Source: Nocardia macrotermitis (GTDB taxonomy: Bacteria; Actinomycetota; Actinomycetes; Mycobacteriales; Mycobacteriaceae). Taken from it: a DNA stretch of 64,000 bases. The translations under genes and the position numbers were made by a program. Every line of letters starts with the position of its first letter. Positions within the stretch are counted from its first letter, which is position 1. The notes below the pieces were generated by a model. That model had not been told where the DNA came from and did no database searches. It was given only the letters and a program-made list of their open reading frames with translations. Location: contig NZ_WEGK01000014.1 of NCBI RefSeq assembly GCF_009604405.1, positions 62,001-126,000 on the forward strand. The letters are read 5' to 3'. This document shows, piece after piece, positions 1 through 7,889 of this stretch.

Positions 1-1
1 A

Positions 2-934
2 CTCGGGGGCGGGGATCTGCACTCGAAGGTTTCGGGGGTGACCGATCATCTGGCCGCCGACGATCACGACGCGCTGCGGATCGTCCGGAACATCGTTGCC
101 ACGCTGGGACCGCGCGCGCCGCGGCCGTGGGAGGTGACTCCCGCGCTCGATCCGGTCGCGGATCCGGCCGAGCTGTACGACGTGGTGCCCACCGATTCGC
201 GCACGCCCTACGACGTGCACGAGGTGATCGGCAGAATCGTCGATCATGGTGCGGGACAAGGTGATTCGGGCTTCCAGGAGTTCAAGGCCGAATACGGCAA
301 GACCCTGGTCACCGGATTCGCCCGCATTCAGGGACATCCGGTCGGCATCGTCGCGAACAACGGCGTGCTGTTCGGTGAATCGGCGATGAAGGGCGCGCAC
401 TTCATCGAGCTGTGCGACAAGCGCAGCATCCCACTGTTGTTCCTGCAGAACATCACCGGCTTCATGGTCGGCCGCGAGTACGAGGCCGCCGGCATCGCCA
501 AACACGGCGCGAAGATGGTCACCGCCGTCGCGTGCGCGCGGGTGCCGAAGCTGACCGTGGTGATCGGCGGCTCCTACGGCGCGGGCAACTATTCGATGTG
601 CGGGCGCGCGTATTCGCCACGCTTCCTGTGGATGTGGCCCAACGCCCGCATCTCGGTCATGGGCGGTGAACAGGCCGCCTCGGTGCTGGCGACCGTCCGC
701 AGCGACCAGCTCGACTCCTCCGGCAAGCCGTGGTCGCCGCAGGACGAGGAGGCGTTCAAGGCCCCGATCCGCGAACAGTACGAGGCCCAGGGCAACCCGT
801 ACTACTCGACCGCGCGCCTGTGGGACGACGGGATCATCGACCCCGCCGATACCAGAACCGTTCTCGGACTGGCGCTTTCGGTCTGCGCGAACGCCCCGAT
901 CGAGCCGGTGTCCTACGGCGTGTTCCGGATGTGA
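2..934 (+). CDS. accD1: Acyl-CoA carboxylase beta (carboxyltransferase) subunit, 5' end missing
   Basis: This is the C-terminal part (310 residues) of a biotin-dependent acyl-CoA carboxylase carboxyltransferase, most likely the methylcrotonyl-CoA carboxylase beta subunit of leucine degradation. The frame is open from base 2, and the residues before the first possible start (a GTG at 38) read LGGGDLHSKVSG, the expected family sequence, so the gene begins outside the window. The oxyanion-hole and CoA-binding stretches NITGFMVG and GGSYGAGNYSM are present, as is the C-terminal VMGGEQAASVL segment. It ends 18 bases before accA1, and the two subunits would assemble as an alpha-beta complex in the cytosol. 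The order accD1-accA1-fadE19-maoC-citE matches the M. tuberculosis Rv2502c-Rv2498c locus. Confidence 0.93.
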   Translation, partial: LGGGDLHSKVSGVTDHLAADDHDALRIVRNIVATLGPRAPRPWEVTPALDPVADPAELYDVVPTDSRTPYDVHEVIGRIVDHGAGQGDSGFQEFKAEYGKTLVTGFARIQGHPVGIVANNGVLFGESAMKGAHFIELCDKRSIPLLFLQNITGFMVGREYEAAGIAKHGAKMVTAVACARVPKLTVVIGGSYGAGNYSMCGRAYSPRFLWMWPNARISVMGGEQAASVLATVRSDQLDSSGKPWSPQDEEAFKAPIREQYEAQGNPYYSTARLWDDGIIDPADTRTVLGLALSVCANAPIEPVSYGVFRM

Positions 935-952
935 CGGCAGAGAAGGATGATG

Positions 953-2986
953 ATGACGACAGCAGCCGGACGCGACGGGGATCGGGCGGGCCTGTTCGAC
1001 ACCGTACTGGTGGCCAATCGCGGTGAGATCGCGGTGCGGGTCATCCGCACCCTGCGCGCCATGGGTATTCGCTCGGTCGCGGTGTACAGCGAGGCCGACG
1101 CGGACGCGCGGCACGTGCGCGAGGCCGATGTGGCGGTGCTGCTCGGGCCCGCCGCGGCCCGCGAGAGTTACCTCGATATCGGCAAGGTGGTGGATGCCGC
1201 GCGTCGCACGGGGGCGCAGGCGGTGCATCCCGGATACGGATTCCTTTCCGAGAACGCGGGTTTCGCCGCCGCGCTGGAGGCGGCGGGCATCGTCTTCCTC
1301 GGGCCGTCCGCGCGCGCGATCGAGGTGATGGGCGACAAGATCACCGCGAAGAACGCGGTCGCGGCCTTCGACGTGCCGGTGGTGCCCGGTATCGCGAAGC
1401 CGGGGCTCACCGACGCCGAGCTGATCGCCGCGGCCACCGAGATCGGCTATCCGGTGCTGGTCAAACCGTCGGCGGGCGGTGGCGGCAAGGGGATGCGGAT
1501 GGTCGAGGATCCGGCCGAGCTGCCCGCCGCGTTGATCAGTGCCCGGCGGGAGGCGGCCTCGGCGTTCGGGGACGACACCTTGTTCCTGGAGCGATTCGTG
1601 TTGCGGCCCAGGCATATCGAGGTGCAGATCCTCGCCGACAACCACGGCAACGTGATTCATCTCGGTGAACGCGAGTGCAGTTTGCAGCGGCGGCACCAGA
1701 AGGTGATCGAGGAAGCGCCCTCGCCGCTGCTGGACGAGGCCACGCGGGCAAGGATCGGCGCGGCGGCCTGCGCCACGGCTCGCAGTGTCGACTACGCGGG
1801 TGCGGGGACGGTCGAGTTCATCGTTTCGGCGGATCGTCCGGACGAGTTCTTCTTCATGGAGATGAACACCCGATTGCAGGTCGAGCATCCGGTCACCGAA
1901 ATGGTTACCGGCCTGGACCTGGTCGAATGGCAGGTGCGGGTCGCGGCCGGTGAGAAGCTGACCATCGCGCAGGACGAGATCACGCTGACAGGGCACGCGA
2001 TCGAGGCCCGCGTCTACGCGGAGGATCCCGCGCGCGGCTTCCTGCCCACCGGCGGCACGGTCGTGGACCTGGTCGAACCGTCCGGCGCAGGTGTTCGGGT
2101 GGATTCCGGGCTGCGCACCGGGACGGTCGTCGGCAGCGATTACGACCCGATGCTGGCGAAGGTGATCGTGCACGGCGCGGATCGCGCGACCGCGCTGCGC
2201 GGCCTGGATCGGGCGTTGGCGGGGACGGCGGTACTCGGCGTCGTCACCAATGTCGAGTTCGCGCGGTTCCTGCTCGCGGATCCGGACGTGGTGGCGGGTC
2301 GGCTCGACACCGGGCTGCTGGATCGGCGGGTGGCGGATTTCGTCGCGGCCGAGCCGTCGGACGCGCAGGTCATCGCGGCCGGGGCGTTCCGGTGGCTGAG
2401 TCTGTGGCCCAGCGGCGCGGCCGATCCGTGGGAGGTGCCGAGCGGGTGGCGGGTCGGCGATCGCGAGCCGACCACACTGCGGCTCGCGGTGGGCGGCGGT
2501 GTGGTGCACGTCCGCATCGCCGGAAGTCCCGACGTGGCGTCCGTCACCGTCGAAGACGGTGAACCGCGAACCCTGACCGCGTCGCTGACCGGGTCCGAGC
2601 TGCGCGTGACGATCGACGGCCTGAGCGAGACCTACCGCGTCGCCGAGCAGGACGAAAACCTCTGGCTGGCAACATCTTCCGGAGTCGTGACGATCCGCGA
2701 GGTCGCGCGCGAGCACACCCGCGCCGGTGACGCGCACGCCGGTGAGGCCGAGCTGACCAGCCCGATGCCCGGCTCGGTCATCGCCGTCGGCGTCGAATCC
2801 GGAACCACCGTGACCGCGGGCACGACGATCGTGGTCGTGGAGGCGATGAAGATGGAGCACGCGCTCACCGCACCCGTCGACGGCACCGTCGAAATCCATG
2901 TCTCCACCGGCGATCAGGTCAAGGTCGACCAGTTGCTGGCCCGGGTCATCCCCATCGAACAGCACGAGGAAGGCGACCAGAAATGA
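953..2986 (+). CDS. accA1: Acyl-CoA carboxylase alpha subunit: biotin carboxylase plus biotin carrier (methylcrotonyl-CoA carboxylase)
   Basis: The protein, about 677 residues, charges biotin with CO2 using ATP and presents it to the beta subunit. In order it has the biotin-carboxylase N-domain (RGEIAVRVIRT near residue 22), an ATP-grasp domain with KPSAGGGGKGM, the biotin-carboxylase C-domain ending near residue 450, a weakly conserved linker, and a C-terminal biotinyl domain with the lysine motif EAMKMEH about 60 residues from the end. Three consecutive ATG codons occur at 947, 950 and 953. The Shine-Dalgarno-like AGAAGG at 941-946 favours 953, with a 6-base gap. The stop overlaps the next start by 4 bases, which suggests translational coupling. 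The leucine role is inferred from the neighbouring isovaleryl-CoA dehydrogenase and CitE-like genes. Confidence 0.93.
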   Translation: MTTAAGRDGDRAGLFDTVLVANRGEIAVRVIRTLRAMGIRSVAVYSEADADARHVREADVAVLLGPAAARESYLDIGKVVDAARRTGAQAVHPGYGFLSENAGFAAALEAAGIVFLGPSARAIEVMGDKITAKNAVAAFDVPVVPGIAKPGLTDAELIAAATEIGYPVLVKPSAGGGGKGMRMVEDPAELPAALISARREAASAFGDDTLFLERFVLRPRHIEVQILADNHGNVIHLGERECSLQRRHQKVIEEAPSPLLDEATRARIGAAACATARSVDYAGAGTVEFIVSADRPDEFFFMEMNTRLQVEHPVTEMVTGLDLVEWQVRVAAGEKLTIAQDEITLTGHAIEARVYAEDPARGFLPTGGTVVDLVEPSGAGVRVDSGLRTGTVVGSDYDPMLAKVIVHGADRATALRGLDRALAGTAVLGVVTNVEFARFLLADPDVVAGRLDTGLLDRRVADFVAAEPSDAQVIAAGAFRWLSLWPSGAADPWEVPSGWRVGDREPTTLRLAVGGGVVHVRIAGSPDVASVTVEDGEPRTLTASLTGSELRVTIDGLSETYRVAEQDENLWLATSSGVVTIREVAREHTRAGDAHAGEAELTSPMPGSVIAVGVESGTTVTAGTTIVVVEAMKMEHALTAPVDGTVEIHVSTGDQVKVDQLLARVIPIEQHEEGDQK

Positions 2987-4146
2987 CCGACTATCTATCC
3001 ACCGGGGCGCTACCGGAGGAGTACGCCCAGCTGGCGAAGACGGTCCGCGACTTCACCCGCTCGGTGGTCGCGCCGGTCGCCGCCGAACACGACCGCAACC
3101 ACACCTTCCCGTACGAAGTGGTTTCGGGGATGGCCGAACTCGGGCTGTTCGGGCTGCCGTTTCCCGAGGAGTACGGCGGGCAGGGCGGCGACTACTTCGC
3201 GCTGTGCCTGGCGCTCGAGGAACTCGCCAAGGCCGATCAGTCCGTCGCGATCACGCTCGAGGCGGGCGTCTCGCTGGGTGCGATGCCGATCTACCGGTTC
3301 GGCAACGAGGCGCAGAAGCAGGAGTGGCTGCCGCAGTTGACGAGCGGAAAGTCGTTGGCCGCCTTCGGTTTGACCGAACCGGGCGCGGGCAGCGACGCCG
3401 GGGGCACGCGCACCACCGCCCTCGCGGACGGCACGGACTGGGTGATCAACGGCAGCAAGCAGTTCATCACCAACTCCGGCACCGATATCACCAAGCTGGT
3501 CACCGTGACTGCCGTGACGGGCGTGAAAGACGGTGGGAAGAAAGAGATCTCGACCATCCTGGTCCCGACTTCGACGCCGGGATTCACCGCCGAACCCGCG
3601 TACGACAAGGTCGGTTGGCACGCCTCGGACACGCACCCGCTCAGCTTTGACGATGTCCGGGTGCCGCAGGAGAACCTGCTCGGCGAGCGCGGGCGCGGTT
3701 ACGCGAACTTCCTGCGCATCCTGGACGAGGGCCGCATCGCGATCGCGGCGTTGTCCGTGGGCGCGGCGCAGGGCTGCGTGGACGAATCGGTCCGATATGC
3801 CAAGGAGCGCGAGGCATTCGGGCGGCCGATCGGCGCGAATCAGGCGATCGCGTTCAAGATCGCGCGCATGGAGGCCCGCGCGCACACCGCCCGCACCGCC
3901 TACTACGACGCGGCGGCATTGATGTTGTCGGGCAAGCCTTTCAAGAAGCAGGCGTCGATCGCGAAGCTGGCCGCGAGCGAGGCGGCGATGGACAACGCCC
4001 GCGACGCGACGCAGATCTTCGGCGGCTACGGCTTCATGAACGAATACGCGGTGGCCCGGCACTACCGGGACTCGAAGATCCTGGAGATCGGCGAGGGCAC
4101 CACCGAGGTGCAGCTGATGTTGATCGCGCGGGAGGCGGGACTGTGA
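2983..4146 (+). CDS. fadE19: Acyl-CoA dehydrogenase, probable isovaleryl-CoA dehydrogenase
   Basis: This FAD enzyme of 387 residues introduces the 2,3-double bond into a short branched acyl-CoA, passing electrons to ETF. It has normal family length, with an N-terminal helical domain, the FAD-contacting LTEPGAGSDAGG and ITNSGTD segments in the beta domain, and the C-terminal signature with QIFGGYGFMNEYAVARHYRDSK and the catalytic region EIGEGTTEVQ. It overlaps accA1 and the MaoC gene by 4 bases each (ATGA), so it belongs to one operon. The position inside the methylcrotonyl-CoA carboxylase operon, as in M. tuberculosis fadE19 (Rv2500c), supports isovaleryl-CoA as substrate, although another short branched acyl-CoA is possible. 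Confidence 0.92.
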   Translation: MTDYLSTGALPEEYAQLAKTVRDFTRSVVAPVAAEHDRNHTFPYEVVSGMAELGLFGLPFPEEYGGQGGDYFALCLALEELAKADQSVAITLEAGVSLGAMPIYRFGNEAQKQEWLPQLTSGKSLAAFGLTEPGAGSDAGGTRTTALADGTDWVINGSKQFITNSGTDITKLVTVTAVTGVKDGGKKEISTILVPTSTPGFTAEPAYDKVGWHASDTHPLSFDDVRVPQENLLGERGRGYANFLRILDEGRIAIAALSVGAAQGCVDESVRYAKEREAFGRPIGANQAIAFKIARMEARAHTARTAYYDAAALMLSGKPFKKQASIAKLAASEAAMDNARDATQIFGGYGFMNEYAVARHYRDSKILEIGEGTTEVQLMLIAREAGL

Positions 4147-4643
4147 GCGAGTCGGTGGACGCGAAGCCGCGTCGAATCGTGCAGCGCGGCTTGTGGTTCG
4201 AGGAGTTCGAGACCGGTGCGGTGTACGAGCACCGGCCCGGACGCACGGTGACCGAGGCCGACAACGTCCTGTTCACCACGTTGACGATGAACACCCAGGC
4301 GCTGCACCTGGACGCCGCGTTCGCGGACGAGCTGCCGCCGTTCAACGCGCGACTGGTGAATTCGATGTTCACCCTGTCCACGCTGGTCGGCCTGTCCGTG
4401 GCGCAGCTGACCCAGGGCACCATCGTCGGCAACCTCGGATTCTCCGAAATCGCCTTCCCCAAACCGGTTTTCCACGGCGACACGCTCTACGCGGAGACCG
4501 AGATCGTGGAGAAGCGCGAATCCAGGAGCCGTCCGGGGGAGGGCATCGTCACCTTCGCCCACACCGGGCGCAATCAGCACGGCGATGTCGTCGCGACCGC
4601 CGTCCGCAAGACGATGGTCCGCAAGCGGCCGGAAGGACAGTGA
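4143..4643 (+). CDS. MaoC-family (R)-hydratase
   Basis: A single hot-dog domain of 166 residues, typical of MaoC-like enoyl-CoA hydratases. The start overlaps the acyl-CoA dehydrogenase stop. Family features include the N-terminal RTVTEADNVLFT and the segment ALHLDAAFADE, comparable to the conserved helix in which Asp and His line the active site, and a C-terminal strand that ends VATAVRKTMVRK. The neighbour in M. tuberculosis, Rv2499c, occupies the same place between fadE19 and citE and has been linked to hydration of itaconyl-type or methylglutaconyl-type CoA esters. The hydratase reaction is family knowledge and the exact substrate is inferred from context. Confidence 0.85.
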   Translation: MSESVDAKPRRIVQRGLWFEEFETGAVYEHRPGRTVTEADNVLFTTLTMNTQALHLDAAFADELPPFNARLVNSMFTLSTLVGLSVAQLTQGTIVGNLGFSEIAFPKPVFHGDTLYAETEIVEKRESRSRPGEGIVTFAHTGRNQHGDVVATAVRKTMVRKRPEGQ

Positions 4644-4644
4644 G

Positions 4645-5478
4645 ATGAGTGCGACGGAGTGGACCCCGGCGGGTCCGGCGTGGTTGTTCTGCCCGGCCGA
4701 TCGGCCCGAACGGTTCGCCAAGGCCGCGGCGGTCGCGGATGTGGTGATCCTCGACCTCGAAGACGGTGTGGCGGCGGCGGATCGGGCGGCGGCGCGGCGG
4801 GCGATCATCGATACGCCGCTGGATCCCGCGCGAACCGTGGTGCGCGTCAACGCATCCGGGACCGAGGATCAGCGGTTGGATCTCGAGGCGTTGGCCCAGA
4901 CGCGGTACACGCGCCTGATGTTGCCCAAATGTGAGTCGGCGGAACAGGTTTCGGCGCTCGCGCCGCGCGAGGTGATCGCGTTGATCGAATCGCCGCTGGG
5001 TGTGCTGACGGTCGCGGAATCGGCGCGGGCGGCCAATACGGTGGCCGTGATGTGGGGTGCGGAGGATCTGGTCGCGGGTCTCGGTGGCACGGCCAGCCGG
5101 CGCGCGGACGGTTCGTACCGCGACGTCGCGGTGCAGCTGCGGTCGAGCTGCCTGCTGGCGGCCAAGGCGTACGGCAAGCTGGCGCTGGACGGGGTGTTCC
5201 TGGACATCAGGGATCTCGACGGATTGCGCGCGGAATCCGATGACGCCGTCGCGGTCGGATTCGATGTGAAGGTGGCGATCCACCCGAGTCAGGTGGCGGT
5301 GATCCGCGACGCGTACGCGCCGACCGACGCGGAATTCGATTGGGCCAGCAGGGTTCTGGCCGCCGCCGGGAACGAGCGCGGGGTGTTCAGTTTCGAGGGG
5401 AAGATGGTGGACGCCCCGGTGTTCCGGCACGCCGAGCAGATCGTGCGTCGGGCGGGGGACCGGCAGGCCGCGCACTGA
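4645..5478 (+). CDS. citE: CitE-like beta-hydroxyacyl-CoA lyase (HpcH/HpaI aldolase superfamily)
   Basis: A TIM-barrel lyase of 277 residues. It has WLFCPADRPERF at the start, the conserved VILDLEDGV (Asp and Glu near the metal site), VRVNASGTED, LPKCESAEQV, and the metal-binding region ALIESPLGV followed by WGAEDLVAGLGG. There is no citrate-lyase alpha or gamma partner, so this is a stand-alone CitE. The M. tuberculosis homologue Rv2498c in the same locus is described as a bifunctional beta-hydroxyacyl-CoA lyase acting on (R)-HMG-CoA in leucine breakdown and on citramalyl-CoA in itaconate breakdown. The ATG at 4645 lies 9 bases after a GGAAGGA Shine-Dalgarno sequence and 1 base after the MaoC stop. 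It converges with the IclR gene with no gap. Confidence 0.88.
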   Translation: MSATEWTPAGPAWLFCPADRPERFAKAAAVADVVILDLEDGVAAADRAAARRAIIDTPLDPARTVVRVNASGTEDQRLDLEALAQTRYTRLMLPKCESAEQVSALAPREVIALIESPLGVLTVAESARAANTVAVMWGAEDLVAGLGGTASRRADGSYRDVAVQLRSSCLLAAKAYGKLALDGVFLDIRDLDGLRAESDDAVAVGFDVKVAIHPSQVAVIRDAYAPTDAEFDWASRVLAAAGNERGVFSFEGKMVDAPVFRHAEQIVRRAGDRQAAH

Positions 5479-6252
5479 TCACTGTGATTTGAGCCGGACC
5501 GAGAGCCGATGGGCATGCTCCAGCAGGAGTGTGCCCAACTCGGTTCTCCTGGGCTCCCGGAAACGGGTTTCGACGCCGGTGAGGCTCAATGCCCACGCCG
5601 GACGTCCGGCCCGATCGAATACCGCCGCGCCCATACCCCAGCTGCCTTCGACTATGAGTCCCGGATTGACGGCGTAACCATCGGCCAAGGTTGTCGCGAT
5701 CCGTTGGCGCACTTGATCTTCCGAATGCACCTCACCCCACTCGGCGGCGAGATCCGTGTGACTCAGATAGTCGTCGATCTCCCGGCCCGGCAGGTGACTC
5801 AGAATCGCCAGGCCCGCCGAGGCCACGCCCAGCGGGAAACGTTTACCTTCGTGCAGCACGTGCGAGCGCAGCGGAAAGCTGCCCTCGCGGCACAGGATGC
5901 AGACCGTCTCATCGCCCCGATGGGCGGACAGGAACGCGCTCTCCCCGGTCAGCCGGGAGATCTGATCGACTATGTCGCGGGCCTGATCGGTGATGTCGTA
6001 GCGGTTCGTGGCCACCGCGCCGAGCAGATACAACTCGGGGCCGAGCAACCACCGTCCGGTCTTCGCGTCCCGATCGGCGAGACCCTGTTCGGCCAGCGAG
6101 ACCAGGAGCCGATGCGCCGTGGGGCGGGCCAGGCCCGTCGTATTGGCCAGTTCGGTGGTCGACGCGCCATCGGATCGGTACGCGCTGATGGCCCGCAGCA
6201 GGCGTGCCGCGCGCTCGACCACGTGCGAACTCTCCTGCGTTGCTCGGGTCAT
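5479..6252 (-). CDS. IclR-family transcriptional regulator of the leucine/ketone-body locus
   Basis: A 257-residue IclR protein. The N-terminal winged helix-turn-helix reads STTELANTTGLARPTAHRLL, and the C-terminal effector-binding domain carries the segments ESAFLSAHRGDETVCILCREG and LRSHVLHEGKRFPLGVASAGLAIL. The longer open frame to 6723 runs through the divergent scoA gene and is not real. The ATG at 6252 gives the usual IclR N-terminus. A TATACT -10 hexamer lies only 7 bases before this ATG, so the mRNA may be leaderless. A 21-bp palindrome sits just upstream, which suggests autoregulation plus control of the divergent scoA operon. The effector is unknown and could be a CoA ester or keto acid of the pathway. 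Confidence 0.85.
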   Translation of the reverse strand: MTRATQESSHVVERAARLLRAISAYRSDGASTTELANTTGLARPTAHRLLVSLAEQGLADRDAKTGRWLLGPELYLLGAVATNRYDITDQARDIVDQISRLTGESAFLSAHRGDETVCILCREGSFPLRSHVLHEGKRFPLGVASAGLAILSHLPGREIDDYLSHTDLAAEWGEVHSEDQVRQRIATTLADGYAVNPGLIVEGSWGMGAAVFDRAGRPAWALSLTGVETRFREPRRTELGTLLLEHAHRLSVRLKSQ

Positions 6253-6259
6253 CTCACGA

Positions 6260-6265
6260 AGTATA
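6260..6265 (-). promoter_or_regulatory. -10 hexamer of the IclR gene, possible leaderless start
   Basis: On the minus strand the bases read TATACT, ending 7 bases before the ATG at 6252. With the usual discriminator length the transcript would begin at or next to the start codon, and no Shine-Dalgarno sequence can fit. Confidence 0.5.
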
Positions 6266-6269
6266 GACG

Positions 6270-6290
6270 CGCGTTCACTGAGTGAACGCG
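6270..6290. promoter_or_regulatory. 21-bp perfect palindrome, probable IclR operator
   Basis: The arms CGCGTTCACT and AGTGAACGCG are perfectly inverted around a single G. The site covers the -35 region of the IclR promoter and faces scoA on the other side. A second, looser dyad (CGTCC and GGACG around a GTTCAGT core) is at 6383-6399, 17 bases before the scoA start. The link to the adjacent IclR protein is inference. Confidence 0.55.
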
Positions 6291-6415
6291 TGAGTGTGGG
6301 CGCGGCCGGATATCGAGCACTTCCCGCGAACCGCTTTCCAGATAGAGCCTGGATATTGTTCACTACCGGGAACGAAGGACGACGTCCGTTCAGTGGACGA
6401 AAGGTGCGGTACCCG

Positions 6416-7165
6416 GTGGCGGTGAAGATATACGACTCGGCGGCCGAGGCCGTCGCGGACATTCCCGACGAAGCCTCGCTCGCGGTCGGCGGATTCGGCC
6501 TGTGCGGCATTCCGAACGCGTTGATCGGCGCGCTGGCCGAGCGCGGGGTGTCCGGGCTCGAGGTGTTCTCCAACAACTGTGGCGTCGACGACTGGGGTCT
6601 GGGAATCCTGTTGTCGGCCGGGCGGATTCGGCGCGTGACCGCGTCGTACGTGGGTGAGAACAAGGAGTTCGCGCGGCAGTACCTGGCCGGTGAGCTGGAG
6701 GTCGAACTCACCCCGCAGGGCACCCTCGCCGAGCGACTGCGCGCCGGTGGCGCCGGGATTCCGGCGTTCTACACCCCGGCCGGGGTCGGCACGCCGGTGT
6801 CCGAGGGCGGGCTGCCGTGGCGCTACAACTCCGACGGTTCGGTGGCGATCGCCTCGCCGCCCAAGGAGATTCGCGAATTCGGCGGCCGCGACTACGTGCT
6901 CGAGGAGTCGATCGTCGCGGACTACGCGCTCGTGCACGCCGAAATCGCCGACACCCTGGGCAATCTCGTGTTCGACAAGACCGCGATGAACTTCAACCCG
7001 CTGGCCGCGATGGCCGGGCGGACCACCGTCGTGCAGGTCGAAAAGCTGGTGCGGCCAGGGGAACTCGATCCCTCGCAGGTGCATCTGCCGGGTGTGTTCG
7101 TGCAGCGGCTGGTGCATACGGGCGTGCAGGAGAAGCGAATCGAGAAGAGGACGGTATCGGCATGA
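6416..7165 (+). CDS. scoA: 3-oxoacid CoA-transferase subunit A
   Basis: Alpha subunit (249 residues) of the type I CoA-transferase that moves CoA from succinyl-CoA to acetoacetate or a related acid. It shows the SLAVGGFGLCGIP segment, the conserved SNNCG, the VSSYVGENKEFARQ-like stretch (here TASYVGENKEFARQ), GTLAERLRAGG and the family hallmark PAFYTPAGVGT. Several in-frame GTGs exist (6404, 6416, 6422). A GACGAAAGG sequence at 6396-6404 makes 6416 the best fit with an 11-base gap, but the start is uncertain. It forms the heteromeric enzyme with scoB 70 bases downstream and is divergent from the IclR gene. Confidence 0.9.
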   Translation: MAVKIYDSAAEAVADIPDEASLAVGGFGLCGIPNALIGALAERGVSGLEVFSNNCGVDDWGLGILLSAGRIRRVTASYVGENKEFARQYLAGELEVELTPQGTLAERLRAGGAGIPAFYTPAGVGTPVSEGGLPWRYNSDGSVAIASPPKEIREFGGRDYVLEESIVADYALVHAEIADTLGNLVFDKTAMNFNPLAAMAGRTTVVQVEKLVRPGELDPSQVHLPGVFVQRLVHTGVQEKRIEKRTVSA

Positions 7166-7219
7166 GCGGTCAGGCGCGGAGGAGGCAGCGGAGCGTAACC
7201 ACGCAGCGCCCCGCTCATG
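7161..7219. repeat. Inverted repeat between scoA and scoB
   Basis: CATGAGCGG at 7161-7169 and CCGCTCATG at 7211-7219 form perfect 9-bp arms about 41 bases apart, so the short scoA-scoB spacer could fold as an RNA hairpin. It does not look like a terminator because no U-run follows and scoB must be co-expressed. It could be an mRNA-stability or processing element. Confidence 0.35.
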
Positions 7220-7235
7220 ACGGAAAGGATGCAGC

Positions 7236-7889
7236 GTGAGCTGGACCCGGGAGCAGATGGCCGCGCGGGCGGCGGCCGAGATGGTCGACGGTGAGTACGT
7301 GAATCTGGGGATCGGGCTGCCGACGCTGATTCCGAACCACCTGCCCGCGGGCGTGAACGTGGTGCTGCATTCGGAGAACGGGATCCTGGGCACCGGCCCG
7401 TACCCGACCGAGGACGCGGTGGATCCGAACCTCATCAACGCGGGCAAGGAAACCGTGACGGTGAATCCGGGTGCGGCGTTCTTCGATTCGGCGTTGTCGT
7501 TCGGGATGATTCGCGGCGGGCACATCGATACCGCGGTGCTGGGCGGTATGCAGGTCTCGCACGACGGCGACCTGGCGAACTGGATGGTGCCGGGCAAGAT
7601 GGTCAAGGGCATGGGCGGCGCGATGGACCTGGTGCACGGCGCCCGGCGGGTCATCGTGCTCATGGAACACACCGATCGGGACGGCGGCCCGAAGATCGTC
7701 GAGCGGTGCACGCTGCCGTTGACCGGAAAAGCCGTGGTGCAGCGCATCATCACCGATCTCGGGGTGATCGACGTGCAGGACGGGGCGTTGCTGCTGCGCG
7801 AGCTGGCACCCGAGGTGACCGTCGAACAGATCACTGCCGCAACAGGTTACGAGTTGACCGTCGCCCTGGAGGAGCAAGCCCATGTCTGA
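7236..7889 (+). CDS. scoB: 3-oxoacid CoA-transferase subunit B
   Basis: Beta subunit, 217 residues, which carries the catalytic glutamate of the CoA-transferase. The conserved segment VVLHSENGILGTGP includes the ENG motif whose Glu forms the covalent CoA thioester. GLPTLIPN near residue 29 and GGHIDTAVLGGMQV are also typical. The start is a GTG 7 bases after GGAAAGGA. The last 8 bases overlap the thiolase start, showing tight coupling. With scoA it would activate acetoacetate produced by the CitE-like lyase, and the thiolase then splits it. CoA transfer to other acids such as itaconate is possible, as proposed for the M. tuberculosis enzyme. Confidence 0.92.
   Translation: MSWTREQMAARAAAEMVDGEYVNLGIGLPTLIPNHLPAGVNVVLHSENGILGTGPYPTEDAVDPNLINAGKETVTVNPGAAFFDSALSFGMIRGGHIDTAVLGGMQVSHDGDLANWMVPGKMVKGMGGAMDLVHGARRVIVLMEHTDRDGGPKIVERCTLPLTGKAVVQRIITDLGVIDVQDGALLLRELAPEVTVEQITAATGYELTVALEEQAHV

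Noticed and set aside
3010..4062. A 350-codon minus-strand frame
   Set aside because: It is antisense to the acyl-CoA dehydrogenase gene, with no family match.
6253..6723. N-terminal extension of the IclR gene
   Set aside because: It would cover the divergent scoA start and promoter, and the extra residues do not resemble an IclR protein.
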